Part shown: positions 42,485 through 42,622 of the stretch, piece by piece
How the letters are laid out: each line of letters opens with the position of its first letter
How positions within the stretch are numbered: position 1 is the stretch's first letter
DNA from: Rhodocyclales bacterium
Lineage (GTDB): Bacteria > Pseudomonadota > Gammaproteobacteria > Burkholderiales > Rhodocyclaceae
Direction of reading: 5' to 3'
Assembly: GCA_026399475.1 (NCBI GenBank)
Contig: JAPLQY010000022.1
Span: forward strand, 1 to 42,622
DNA: 42,622 nt
Position numbers and translations under genes: made by a program
The notes under the pieces: model-generated
What the model was told of the DNA's origin: nothing
The model's input: only the letters and a program-made list of their open reading frames with translations
Database searches by the model: none

Positions 42485-42622
42485 ATGGCGAAAGCGAAAT
42501 TTGAGCGGACGAAGCCGCACGTAAACGTAGGGACGATTGGTCACGTTGACCATGGCAAGACGACCCTGACGGCGGCGATGACATCGGTGCTGTCGGCGAA
42601 GTTTGGTGGGGAGGCGAAAGCC
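42485..42622 (+). CDS. tuf: translation elongation factor Tu, N-terminal part (cut by window end)
   Basis: The first 46 codons: [20 protein letters not shown] followed by [26 protein letters not shown]. The GTPase P-loop G19HVDHGKT26 is complete. EF-Tu delivers aminoacyl-tRNA to the ribosome. The order tRNA-Tyr, tRNA-Gly, tRNA-Thr, tuf is the conserved tufB arrangement of proteobacteria (E. coli has an extra tRNA-Thr in front), so tRNA-Trp, secE and nusG probably follow outside the window. Confidence 0.97.
   Translation, partial: MAKAKFERTKPHVNVGTIGHVDHGKTTLTAAMTSVLSAKFGGEAKA

Overview
The window is one contiguous piece of a high-GC (by eye about 60-65%) proteobacterial chromosome, most likely a betaproteobacterium of the Rhodocyclales/Azoarcus-Thauera type. 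This rests on gene content, not on a search: a PhaM-type polyhydroxyalkanoate (PHA) granule protein, a FadD-LivGHM-LivK-LivF-ligase-CoA transferase cluster under a Crp/Fnr regulator, a fused indolepyruvate:ferredoxin oxidoreductase (IOR) and a tRNA-Tyr/Gly/Thr-tuf operon.

Layout. 1-1164: 3' end of a CusA-type metal efflux pump gene, then two small hypothetical genes (1384-2076). 2113-6585: an AraC-type regulator divergent from icmF, an adenosylcobalamin-dependent fused isobutyryl-CoA mutase. 6918-7986: lrgA-lrgB on the minus strand, preceded by an open reading-frame remnant. 8330-18028: a long, tightly overlapping minus-strand operon. Read from its promoter it holds a periplasmic glutathione peroxidase, FolE2, an unlisted 38-codon membrane micro-ORF, an FAD amine oxidase, DUF1365, a Cfa/UfaM-like lipid methyltransferase, a chalcone-isomerase-like protein, a GPH-type transporter, a DUF3833 lipoprotein, an SDR, an NTF2-like protein and a second amine oxidase that is a pseudogene. 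Divergent from it (18118-20057) lie a CarH/LitR-type MerR regulator with a B12-binding photoreceptor signature, a DCC thiol protein and a CIA30-like protein. Two copies of a 13-bp palindromic operator sit in the shared promoter region. I read this block as a light- and singlet-oxygen-responsive membrane-lipid modification locus.

20058-21587: a 375-bp tract with no recognisable gene and a lone AAA/DUF4143 ATPase, probably acquired. 21619-33140: an acyl-CoA block with 3-hydroxybutyryl-CoA dehydrogenase, a Crp/Fnr regulator divergent from a FadD-like ligase, a complete Liv-type ABC transporter, a phenylacetate-CoA-ligase-like protein and a CaiB/AMACR-family enzyme. Together these look like uptake, CoA activation and processing of an organic acid. 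33207-36898: an AEC permease, PhaM, a LuxR-type response regulator, a ParA-like ATPase and a membrane-anchored methyltransferase. 36895-41867: a D-2-hydroxyacid (lactate-type) dehydrogenase overlapping the fused IOR gene. 42101-42622: a strong promoter, tRNA-Tyr, tRNA-Gly, tRNA-Thr and the start of tuf.

The least expected signal is a roughly 40-50-bp palindromic element present twice (33847-33895 and 37536-37581). Each copy lies inside a protein-coding gene and is read in frame, from opposite strands in the two genes, much as Rickettsia palindromic elements are.
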